A stretch of 64,000 bases of DNA from Pseudidiomarina halophila. Lineage in GTDB: Bacteria; Pseudomonadota; Gammaproteobacteria; Enterobacterales; Alteromonadaceae. This document shows positions 54,259 through 61,214 of this stretch, in pieces. Under the pieces are notes generated by a model. That model was not told the DNA's origin. It did no database searches and was given only the letters and a program-made list of their open reading frames with translations. The stretch covers positions 124,001 to 188,000 of the forward strand of contig NZ_PIPW01000002.1 in the NCBI RefSeq assembly GCF_003987215.1, read 5' to 3'. The position numbers were made by a program, and so were the translations under genes. Every line of letters begins with the position of its first letter. Position 1 is the stretch's first letter.

Positions 54259-54766
54259 CTGCCATTAAGAGACCCATCAGCAGATAGGCAATTAAGCCGT
54301 TATAAAGTGCCCACAGTTCCATATCGCCAAGCTGGACGGTCCACCAGGCAATACCGCCATTAAGGGCAAAAAATAGCGCCCATACCAAGGTGACGCGCTC
54401 GGTGTAACGCACTGCAGCAGGTGATAACGGGCCTTCCATGAGGGTTGCCAGACGGGTAATGACGGCCGGCGGGCGCAACAGTGAGAAACAGAAGAGCACC
54501 AGTAAACTGGCATTCATCCACACCGGATAATACAGCACGCCAGTAAGTGGATCGGTGAACCAGGCGACCAGTACCACCATGACTAAGGCTGCTAAGGCGA
54601 GGTAACTGCGCGGGTTGTTAAAGCCTAAGCTGATAGCTTGCAGCAGCAGGAGTGCGGCCAGAGTAAAAAATAACTCGCGCATGAAGCCGTGTTGCGTCAG
54701 CCACCACACCAGGAAGGGATATCCGATAAGTAAAATCGTGGTGGCATAACGCAGCAGGGCAGACAT
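54218..54766 (-). CDS. Small polytopic membrane protein of the APE-type cluster (COG4648-like)
   Basis: A 182-residue inner-membrane protein with about five to six hydrophobic helices, from the N-terminal YATTILLIGYPFLVWWL to ALYNGLIAYLLMGLLMAVEW before a basic C-terminus (SIRRVVKKRH). Members with this size occur between the ACP and AMP-ligase genes in APE clusters (ApeG position). Function is not known; it may hold the synthase complex at the membrane. The stop overlaps the AMP-ligase start. Confidence 0.85.
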   Translation of the reverse strand: MSALLRYATTILLIGYPFLVWWLTQHGFMRELFFTLAALLLLQAISLGFNNPRSYLALAALVMVVLVAWFTDPLTGVLYYPVWMNASLLVLFCFSLLRPPAVITRLATLMEGPLSPAAVRYTERVTLVWALFFALNGGIAWWTVQLGDMELWALYNGLIAYLLMGLLMAVEWSIRRVVKKRH

Positions 54767-54769
54767 AGG

Positions 54770-55018
54770 TTAACCGTGAATAAGTTTGTAGACTTCGTCG
54801 ACGACATCGCGGACGGTACGTACGGCTTTAAATGCGTCCGGACTAATTTTCTTACCGGTGATTTCCCGTAACTTCACCACCAGATCGACGGCATCGATGC
54901 TATCCAAATCAAGATCTTGATAGAGGTTAGCGTCTAAACTGATGTCTCCCGCATCGACTTCAAAATCCTCCTGTAGGATCTCTTCGAGTTGAGCGTAAAT
55001 CTCTTCTTTCGTTTGCAT
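54770..55018 (-). CDS. Acyl carrier protein 2 of the APE-type cluster
   Basis: An 82-residue acidic ACP. The phosphopantetheine attachment site is Ser40 in DLDLDSIDAVDLV. The flanking helices IYAQLEEILQEDF and VKLREITGKKI fit the four-helix fold. It lies 12 nt downstream of the first ACP gene. It carries starter or growing polyene chains (ApeE/ApeF type). Confidence 0.95.
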   Translation of the reverse strand: MQTKEEIYAQLEEILQEDFEVDAGDISLDANLYQDLDLDSIDAVDLVVKLREITGKKISPDAFKAVRTVRDVVDEVYKLIHG

Positions 55019-55030
55019 TGCGCTGGCTAC

Positions 55031-55297
55031 CTATCCACGTTGGCTGACAATGAAGTTTGCTAAACTGTTTACACTATAAAAATGCACTTTGGTTTCAGCT
55101 GAATTAGCATCGAGTTTCACCTCGAATTTCTTTTTTATCGCCAGACCTAATTCCAAAGCATCAATTGAATCCAGGCCTAAACCGTCGTCTTCATCACTGA
55201 ATAACGGAGCGTCGTCCTGAATATCAGCAGGGCTGACATCTTCTAAATCGAGCGACTCGATAATGAGCTGCTTAATATCCTGTTTTAGCTGTTCCAT
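55031..55297 (-). CDS. Acyl carrier protein 1 of the APE-type cluster
   Basis: An 88-residue acidic ACP with attachment Ser44 in LGLDSIDALELG, preceded by an acidic insert SDEDDG. It overlaps the acyltransferase gene by 26 nt at its 5' end, showing translational coupling. The two ACPs differ clearly in the acidic insert and C-terminal half, so they may carry different intermediates. Confidence 0.95.
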   Translation of the reverse strand: MEQLKQDIKQLIIESLDLEDVSPADIQDDAPLFSDEDDGLGLDSIDALELGLAIKKKFEVKLDANSAETKVHFYSVNSLANFIVSQRG

Positions 55298-56078
55298 TAC
55301 TCTCTACTACCTTGTTGTAAAAGTTCTCCAGGTCACGGGTTAACTGGCGTGCTGCGAGACTATATTTTTCATTTGAGTCGAGGTACGGCTGCACCTCAAA
55401 CTCCCTTAAATAAGAAATTTTCAACGTTGGCTTCTGTGCTGGCGCAGCGTACCAGGGCGCATTTTTTAGTAAAGTCGGTGGTGTGCAAGTTACCTTAAAT
55501 GCGGCCATAGGTGTCGCGGTCCGAAGCGCTAAGTTTGCAGCGCCACGCTGAAATTTTAAATCCTGACCAGGCGTGCTGCGTGTCCCTTCGGGGAAAATAA
55601 TCAGATTATTTCCCCGCTCAAGTGACGCCTTACAGTCGGCAATTAAGCCGTCGGGGTCCCCATTGCTGATATACCCCGAAGATTTTATCACACCGCGCAT
55701 AAACGGATTTTTCCACAAGTGAGCTTTAACTACACAATCGCCGTTCGGGATGAAAGAAATCAGCGCGACCACATCAATTAAACACGGGTGATTAGCAATA
55801 ATGATTTTACCACGCAGGTTCTGTGCATGTGCAGCTGCTGGAAAAGCAAAATTAAAAACGCCCATAAAGCGCATAAACCCGATGAAAAATTTAAAGCTGT
55901 TTTGTACCAGTCGGCGGGATTTCTGCTCTGCCAGCAGCCGATCGCCCTTAGCAGTTAAGCGCAAAACCGGCAGCGCTGTCAGGGGAATCAGGAGGCCGCT
56001 TATACCGAAAACGGCAAAGCAAATGCCGGTCGCTAAGCGCCGCCATGTGTGCTGTAAAAACTGAGTAAATTTACCCAA
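55272..56078 (-). CDS. PlsC-like lysophospholipid acyltransferase of the APE-type cluster
   Basis: A 1-acyl-glycerol-phosphate acyltransferase family protein. Motifs: NHPCLID (HxxxxD, His and Asp catalytic) and FPEGTRST (substrate-binding), with an N-terminal hydrophobic segment. The TTG at 56078 is preferred as start (268 residues): GGAG lies 8 nt upstream and the gene then overlaps the KS-like stop by just 8 nt, in line with the rest of the cluster; a longer open frame to 56174 would overlap it by 104 nt. It probably attaches the polyene to a lipid (ApeD position). Confidence 0.85.
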   Translation of the reverse strand: MGKFTQFLQHTWRRLATGICFAVFGISGLLIPLTALPVLRLTAKGDRLLAEQKSRRLVQNSFKFFIGFMRFMGVFNFAFPAAAHAQNLRGKIIIANHPCLIDVVALISFIPNGDCVVKAHLWKNPFMRGVIKSSGYISNGDPDGLIADCKASLERGNNLIIFPEGTRSTPGQDLKFQRGAANLALRTATPMAAFKVTCTPPTLLKNAPWYAAPAQKPTLKISYLREFEVQPYLDSNEKYSLAARQLTRDLENFYNKVVESNGTAKTGY

Positions 56079-56751
56079 AATTCCAGCTCCAGAGGTGTTT
56101 TCCTGTGCGCATCTGAACTTCAGATCCGCCCCCCTGAATACTAGCATGCAATTGTTTAGCCGTGGCGATGACATCGTCTTCTTCGCTATTAAACCGAAGC
56201 TGGCGCGTTAACTTTAGCTTTAAGGGCTGCGCGGGCTCCTTGCTCAGCAAGGCGGCAAAAGCGATTCCTTGTGCCGGACTCTGACATTGCTGATCGTATG
56301 GGTGGGGTGGTGGCTCGTCGGCATAAACCACGAGAACCTGTGGATGTTCCTGTAACTGCAATGTGGCTTCAAGCCAGCCACTTGGCAGGGTCTCGGCACC
56401 GGCGCCAACAGTGGTCATGCCTTGTTGATTGTCGACCAGCATACTGAATTGACCAAGTACGGCATTGTTCACTGACAGACAGAATTGCGTCGGAGATAGC
56501 AATTCACCCGCCACCAGCTCGTTGAGTAAGCGAATGGTACGCTGTAAATCGCCATGGCGGCTGGCAAGGACAACCGGCGCATGGGCGGCCCCTGGATGTT
56601 GTTCAATTACTTCGAACAGCGCAGCTAACAACAGCTTCGCATAGCTGCTCAGCCGCCGTCGGGTCGACGCAGGGATGGACTTTAGGGCGGCGCTCGGAGC
56701 GGACGTTGAGTCACTCAGGTGGAGCGCACTTGCGGCAACGTAACTGGTCAT
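56071..56751 (-). CDS. Ketosynthase-like protein without catalytic Cys (chain-length-factor type), first gene of the APE-type cluster
   Basis: A 226-residue truncated ketosynthase N-terminal-domain protein (Ketoacyl-synt_2-like). VVLASRHGDLQRTIRLLNEL (about 60-79) and FCLSVNNAVLGQFSM (about 90-104) are recognisable; the latter is the thiolase nucleophile region, in which no Cys stands at the active-site position and an Asn-Ala pair is found. It fits the ApeC-type chain-length partner of the condensing KS. The start at 56751 is preferred; the longer frame begins with TTG at 56856. It lies 119 nt from the palindromic operator. Confidence 0.78.
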   Translation of the reverse strand: MTSYVAASALHLSDSTSAPSAALKSIPASTRRRLSSYAKLLLAALFEVIEQHPGAAHAPVVLASRHGDLQRTIRLLNELVAGELLSPTQFCLSVNNAVLGQFSMLVDNQQGMTTVGAGAETLPSGWLEATLQLQEHPQVLVVYADEPPPHPYDQQCQSPAQGIAFAALLSKEPAQPLKLKLTRQLRFNSEEDDVIATAKQLHASIQGGGSEVQMRTGKHLWSWNFG

Positions 56752-56866
56752 GATCTCGGCTTTGAAGTCGGCGAAAGAATTAGTCAGAAAAGAACCGAAA
56801 TCATACACAACAGAGGGCTTTTTTTCAAAAATATAACAAGCTGCGGGAGGCAACAAAAAAAAATGC

Positions 56867-56894
56867 TTGCATACCTTGTAGCTCTAGGTATAAA
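56867..56894 (+). promoter_or_regulatory. Candidate padR promoter, overlapped by the operator
   Basis: TTGCAT (56867-56872), 16-bp spacer, TATAAA (56889-56894). The promoter lies within the 51-bp palindrome, so binding of a repressor there should block RNA polymerase. On the opposite strand TTGTAC (56914-56909) with TATACC 16 bp on could serve the APE-type cluster. Confidence 0.55.
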
Positions 56895-56920
56895 TTTAAT
56901 ACCTAGATGTACAAGGTATG
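56870..56920. promoter_or_regulatory. 51-bp concentric palindrome, probable PadR operator
   Basis: Outer arms CATACCTTGTA (56870-56880) and TACAAGGTATG (56910-56920) are perfectly complementary (11 bp). Inner arms TCTAGGTAT (56883-56891) and ATACCTAGA (56899-56907) are also perfect (9 bp). Both pairs share the same centre at 56895. It sits between the divergent padR gene and the APE-type cluster. PadR proteins bind short palindromes near their own genes, so autoregulation and control of the cluster are likely but inferred. Confidence 0.78.
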
Positions 56921-56947
56921 AATGACTCGAAACAAATGGGACATAGC

Positions 56948-57325
56948 ATGAATCTTTCTAAAGATCTGATGGCCGCATCGTCCACTCCTCTGGTGCTAGG
57001 CATCATTGCCGAGGGGGAGACTTACGGCTACGAAATTGTAAAGCGAGTTGAGCAGCTGTCCGGCGGTGCACTGAATTGGACCGATGGCATGCTGTATCCG
57101 TTATTGCATCGCCTTGAGCAGCAGGGAGTACTGGAATCACGCTGGCGAGTAGCGAGTGATACGGGTCGCAAACGGAAATATTATGGGATTACCGAACTTG
57201 GTCGGAAGACGTTGCACGAGCAGCAGCAGCAATGGCAGGTGATCAACGACGCCTTGAACCGAATTTGGCATGAAATGACAGTTAATTTACAACGGAGTGA
57301 TACCAATGGTTGCCAACCCGCTTAA
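56948..57325 (+). CDS. PadR family transcriptional regulator
   Basis: A 125-residue regulator. The start at 56948 gives the common PadR start MNLSKDLMAASSTPLVLGIIAE; the upstream ATG at 56918 falls inside the operator palindrome. The winged helix is GETYGYEIVKRVEQLS with DGMLYPLLHRLEQQGVLESRW (recognition helix and wing), followed by RKRKYYGITELGRKTL and a C-terminal dimerisation helix. PadR members often respond to phenolic acids; that would fit a pathway using cinnamates, but it is inference. Its 3' end overlaps the permease-prefix gene by 20 nt. Confidence 0.92.
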   Translation: MNLSKDLMAASSTPLVLGIIAEGETYGYEIVKRVEQLSGGALNWTDGMLYPLLHRLEQQGVLESRWRVASDTGRKRKYYGITELGRKTLHEQQQQWQVINDALNRIWHEMTVNLQRSDTNGCQPA

Positions 57326-58670
57326 TTCACAGGAATTTGATGTTGAAGTAAAAGTAGCCGAATGGCGCGCGCACCTGGTTCGCCACGCGGCGTTGAACGA
57401 ACACGATATTGATGAACTTGAGTCGCACTTACGCGATCAGATGGACGCACTGCAAGAGCAGGGGCTAAGAGATGACGAAGCTTTTCTGATCGCCGCCAAG
57501 CGGGTCGGTGACCTGGACGAAGTGACACGGGAATATGCCGAAGTTCATTCGGGCCGGCTCTGGCAAAATCTGGTGTTTGGCGACGTCGGCGCGAGCTTTT
57601 TTGGCCGCGAACTGGTAACCGTGCTGTTATTGGCCGTTTGTGCTGCTATTGCGATTAAACTGCCGGCGTTGTTTGGTCTCCATTTTGAATCCGAGGGTGC
57701 CGACTGGTTTTACGCGCGCAACATTACGCTTTTCAGTTTGCCGTTTTTGGCGTTGTATTTCGTGGTGCAGCGTCAGTTGGGGACCAAAGGGCTGTTGTTT
57801 GTTGGCGGCACGGTCGCGCTAGCTGCGCTGCTTATCAATAGCTACCCGAACTTTGCTTCTACAACCACAATGACCCTTGCGATGATTCACTTACCGATCG
57901 CGATCTGGTTTATGGTGGGCATTACTTATAGTGGCGATTGGTGGCGATCACACGCAAAACGAATGGATTTTGTGCGCTTCTCCGGTGAATTTTTAATTTA
58001 TTATGTGTTGATTGCCATCGGTGGTGGTGTGTTGACGGCATTTACCCTTGGTATGTTCAACTTCATTGGTATCGACATTGAGTGGCAGGTGCAAAACTGG
58101 ATCATTCCTTGTGGTGCTATGGGAGCTGTGGTGGTCGCTGGCTGGTTGGTGGAAGCTAAACAGGGAGCGATTGAGAATATGGCGCCGGTACTGGCGCGGG
58201 TGTTCACACCGCTGTTCACGCTTATGTTGAGCGTGTTCCTGGTAACCATGCTGGCAACCGGGCGCGGCTTCGACATGCAACGTGAAGTGTTGATTGGCCT
58301 CGACCTGATGCTGGTGGTGGTGCTCGGGCTGGTGCTGTATGCCGTGTCTTCACGCGACCCCAATAAACCGGTATCGCTGTTTGATAAGCTGCAGTTGTTG
58401 CTGGTGGTGGCCGCGTTATTAGTCGATGTATTGGCGCTAATCGCCATTGCGGGGCGTATTTTTGAGATGGGCTTCACCGCTAATCGCGTTGCTGCTCTTG
58501 GTGAGAATTTGGTATTGCTGGTCAGCCTGAGTGGCTACGCCTGGCATTACTGGAGCTTCATTCGCGGTAACGCAGGTTTTACCAGGCTCGAGCGTTGGCA
58601 GACCAATTACATCCCCGTGTACGTCATCTGGGCCCTGGTCGTCGTCATCGCCTTCCCTCTTATCTTCTAA
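57306..58670 (+). CDS. PadR-linked polytopic membrane protein with permease-prefix-like N-terminal domain
   Basis: A 454-residue protein. Residues 1-90 form a soluble helical region (EWRAHLVRHAALNEHDIDELESHLRDQMDAL, then DDEAFLIAAKRVGDLDEV), typical of permease-prefix domains; the rest contains about nine to ten hydrophobic helices. The start at 57306 is chosen for CGGAG 8 nt upstream. Genes of this kind are commonly coupled to padR. No transporter motif such as an ATPase is present, so its cargo or sensing role is unknown. Confidence 0.8.
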   Translation: MVANPLNSQEFDVEVKVAEWRAHLVRHAALNEHDIDELESHLRDQMDALQEQGLRDDEAFLIAAKRVGDLDEVTREYAEVHSGRLWQNLVFGDVGASFFGRELVTVLLLAVCAAIAIKLPALFGLHFESEGADWFYARNITLFSLPFLALYFVVQRQLGTKGLLFVGGTVALAALLINSYPNFASTTTMTLAMIHLPIAIWFMVGITYSGDWWRSHAKRMDFVRFSGEFLIYYVLIAIGGGVLTAFTLGMFNFIGIDIEWQVQNWIIPCGAMGAVVVAGWLVEAKQGAIENMAPVLARVFTPLFTLMLSVFLVTMLATGRGFDMQREVLIGLDLMLVVVLGLVLYAVSSRDPNKPVSLFDKLQLLLVVAALLVDVLALIAIAGRIFEMGFTANRVAALGENLVLLVSLSGYAWHYWSFIRGNAGFTRLERWQTNYIPVYVIWALVVVIAFPLIF

Positions 58671-58673
58671 ACC

Positions 58674-58712
58674 AGAAGGGGCAGCCCTTACAATGTAAGG
58701 GCTGCCCCTTCT
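58674..58712. repeat. 18-bp-arm palindrome, repeat related to 37410-37453
   Basis: Arms 58674-58691 and 58695-58712 are perfectly complementary with a 3-nt loop. The core GGGGCAGCCC is shared with the repeat inside the SGNH gene. It lies 3 nt after the membrane-protein stop and has no T-run, so a REP-like element or factor-dependent end structure is likely. Confidence 0.88.
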
Positions 58713-58792
58713 TAGGTAACTCTTTGTTGTGATGATGTTTTACGGTGTTTGCGGGTAAACTGATGAGGTTTATTCGCACACTGGAGCCGGTC

Positions 58793-59977
58793 ATGGTCAC
58801 ACGTCTAAGTCATATTGTGTCGTTGATATCATTTTCTGTATTAAATTTGGGTGCTTTCACAACGGCCTTTGCTAACGAAATCGATGCCAACATCGATCTG
58901 AGGTATCGTCTTGAATCGGTGTCACAGGACAATGAGCTTAAGGATGGATTAGCGTCGACCTTGCGCAGTCGTCTCAACCTTCTGGTGAAGCCCTTGGACG
59001 CCTGGAGCGTGCGGGTTGAAGTAGATAATGTGACTGTATTAGGTGGAGAAACCTACAATAGCACGGCAAATGGGCATGCAAACTACAGTGTCGTGGCAGA
59101 CCCCAGCGGGACAGATGTGAACCAGGCATGGGTTCGCTACAGTCATGGGCCCGGAACCTTTATTACTGCCGGACGGCAACAGGTTAATCATCTCAATCAG
59201 CGTTTTATTGGCGGGGTGGGCTGGCGTCAGAATGAGCAGACGTTTGACGGTTACCGGGTGCAACATCAGAGCGAAGACGCACTATCTTACGACATCGGCC
59301 ATTACCATAATGTAAATCGCATTTTCGGACCGGATGGCAACGCCGCCGATGAAAAAGGCAGCTTTGTAGCCGCTGTCGCGACATGGCAGCTTGCGCCGGA
59401 ACACCAGCTTGGGCTATTCGGCTACGATTTTGAATTTGATAATCCGCAAATGCGCAGCAGCCGAACTTATGGAGTAGATTACCGGGGTGCGTTCGCCAAA
59501 TACGCCAACCTACGCTGGGAGCTGACCGTTGCTGAACAAACCGAAGTCGACAACACGCCGAATTCTTTCACGCATCATTATCATCGTGTCGCGCTAATCT
59601 GGGCAGCAAAACCGGTAACCTTCACCCTGGGGCAAGAGCGTTTAGCGGGTGACGGTGTAAGCGCATTTCAAACACCCTTAGCTACGTTGCATGCCTTTTC
59701 GGGTTTTGCCGACGTTTTTTTAACGACTCCCAACAACGGTCTGCGCGACAACTGGATCAGCGCTTCGTCAGCAGTGTTTGGTGGCAAATGGGTGGCCACC
59801 TGGCATGATTTCAAGTCTGACGCCGGAGCGATAAACTACGGTAACGAATGGGATCTGGTCGGCAGCTACAAACTAACAGCACGCCTTAACGGTTTATTCA
59901 AAGCTGCCCGCTATGACGGCGAGCAGCATGCGGTTGATACAACGAAAGTCTGGTTGATGTTCCAGTACAAGCTTTAA
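58793..59977 (+). CDS. Alginate-export-like outer-membrane porin
   Basis: A 394-residue beta-barrel protein. The ATG at 58793 is chosen because GGAG lies 6 nt upstream and a signal peptide (MVTRLSHIVSLISF..., cleavage near AFA-N) follows; longer frames at GTG 58745 or ATG 58763 exist. The mature part begins with IDLRYRLESVSQDNELKDG and contains RVEVDNVTVLGGE, YNSTANG and QAWVRYSHGPGTFITAGRQQVNH, typical of Alginate_exp-type barrels, which pass diverse solutes. The C-terminal Leu-ending strand (VWLMFQYKL) fits an outer-membrane barrel. Substrate unknown. Confidence 0.83.
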   Translation: MVTRLSHIVSLISFSVLNLGAFTTAFANEIDANIDLRYRLESVSQDNELKDGLASTLRSRLNLLVKPLDAWSVRVEVDNVTVLGGETYNSTANGHANYSVVADPSGTDVNQAWVRYSHGPGTFITAGRQQVNHLNQRFIGGVGWRQNEQTFDGYRVQHQSEDALSYDIGHYHNVNRIFGPDGNAADEKGSFVAAVATWQLAPEHQLGLFGYDFEFDNPQMRSSRTYGVDYRGAFAKYANLRWELTVAEQTEVDNTPNSFTHHYHRVALIWAAKPVTFTLGQERLAGDGVSAFQTPLATLHAFSGFADVFLTTPNNGLRDNWISASSAVFGGKWVATWHDFKSDAGAINYGNEWDLVGSYKLTARLNGLFKAARYDGEQHAVDTTKVWLMFQYKL

Positions 59978-60014
59978 CAAGCCGCTGCGCTACCAGAACA
60001 CGGCAGTGTAAGCA

Positions 60015-61010
60015 TCAGACTCTTGTTAGCCAACCATGTTTATCCGGCGCTTTGCCCCATTGCACGGCATTGAGCGCGGTGCGTAGCTTTTCTGTGGTAG
60101 GGCCCTGTACGCCACCGCCAACGGGATAATCCCGGCCATCGCGGATCAGGGTGCCGACCGGCGTAAGTACCGCGGCGGTGCCCGATAGTGCTGCTTCAGT
60201 GCCGGGTTTAGCAGCACGTTCCAATAACTCATCAACACTCAACTCACGCTCGCTGATTTTCATGCCCATATCCCCGGCAAGGGTTAACAGCGAGTCACGG
60301 GTAATGCCATGAAGAAATGACGTATCCAGTGCTTTAGTGATGATCTCGTCGCCATCGATGAGCAAGAAATTAGCGGCGCCGGTTTCTTGCACGTCGCCAC
60401 CCGGGCAGAACAGCACCTGGTCAGCATTTACTGACTCGCGCGCACGCTGAATTGGCTGCAAGGCGCTGGCATAATTGCCACCGCTTTTCACCATCCCCAT
60501 ATGAGCTGCGCAGCGCATGCCCTCTTCTTCAAGTAATAAACGTAAAGGTCGCACGCCGCCAGTAAAATAATCACCCACCGGTGATAACAGGACGTACAAC
60601 ATCGATGTGAGGCTTGCTCCTGCAGCTTTGCCGATACTGGGTTCCGTACCGATGTGGGTCGGACGAATGTACATTGAGCCGGGCGGTTCAGGCACTTCAT
60701 CGGCGTAATACTTCACTATACTGAGAATCATCTGTTCAAGTTGCTCAGCGCTTACTTCGGGTAGGGAGAGTAAGCGACTGCTCTGACAGAGTCGGGCAAT
60801 ATTCGCTTCCATGCGAAAAATGTTCACCGAACCGTCTGCGTGACGAAACGCCTTCAGGCCCTCGAAGCAGGTACTGGCGTAATGCAGCACATGTGCACCG
60901 GGATGCAGACGAATTGCGTCCGCTGCAACTTGCTCCGGGTCGCTCCAACGTGTTCCGTTAAAGGTGCTGAGTGCCATTTCCGGCATAAAAACAGTACCAA
61001 AGGTGGCCAT
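60015..61010 (-). CDS. ilvE: Branched-chain amino acid aminotransferase
   Basis: PLP enzyme that reversibly transaminates Leu, Ile and Val. The 331-residue protein belongs to the BCAT fold class IV; Lys175 in MVKSGGNYASAL is the expected PLP-binding lysine, with THIGTEPSIG at about 120-129 and FCPGGDVQETGAANFLLIDGDE in the substrate side. The C-terminus contains the GTAAVLTPVGTL cofactor-phosphate loop. It stands alone, 37 nt after the porin stop (convergent). Function is safe at family level; exact substrate range is not shown. Confidence 0.93.
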   Translation of the reverse strand: MATFGTVFMPEMALSTFNGTRWSDPEQVAADAIRLHPGAHVLHYASTCFEGLKAFRHADGSVNIFRMEANIARLCQSSRLLSLPEVSAEQLEQMILSIVKYYADEVPEPPGSMYIRPTHIGTEPSIGKAAGASLTSMLYVLLSPVGDYFTGGVRPLRLLLEEEGMRCAAHMGMVKSGGNYASALQPIQRARESVNADQVLFCPGGDVQETGAANFLLIDGDEIITKALDTSFLHGITRDSLLTLAGDMGMKISERELSVDELLERAAKPGTEAALSGTAAVLTPVGTLIRDGRDYPVGGGVQGPTTEKLRTALNAVQWGKAPDKHGWLTRV

Positions 61011-61214
61011 GGTGAACTCCAGGTTGTCTAAGTTGAGTTAACAGGAGACAGAGTGTACTGGGCATATTGGCTCGCTGCAAATATCCGGGCAGCGGCCATG
61101 CGGACTAGCGCCTGTATGAAAGCTGACCACTCAGAGGGTGATTTTTAGCCTATATTCCCGTATCATTAGGTGTTGTATATGAGATTTAAAGTCACTCAAT
61201 AGTCACAGGAGTCA

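Noticed and set aside
56071-56856. TTG start at 56856 for the KS-like gene
   Set aside because: It would place the start just before the operator with a weak codon and a non-conserved leader; the ATG at 56751 gives the family start.
56918-56947. Earlier ATG start for padR
   Set aside because: It lies within the right arm of the operator palindrome and the padR family starts at the MNLSKDL position.
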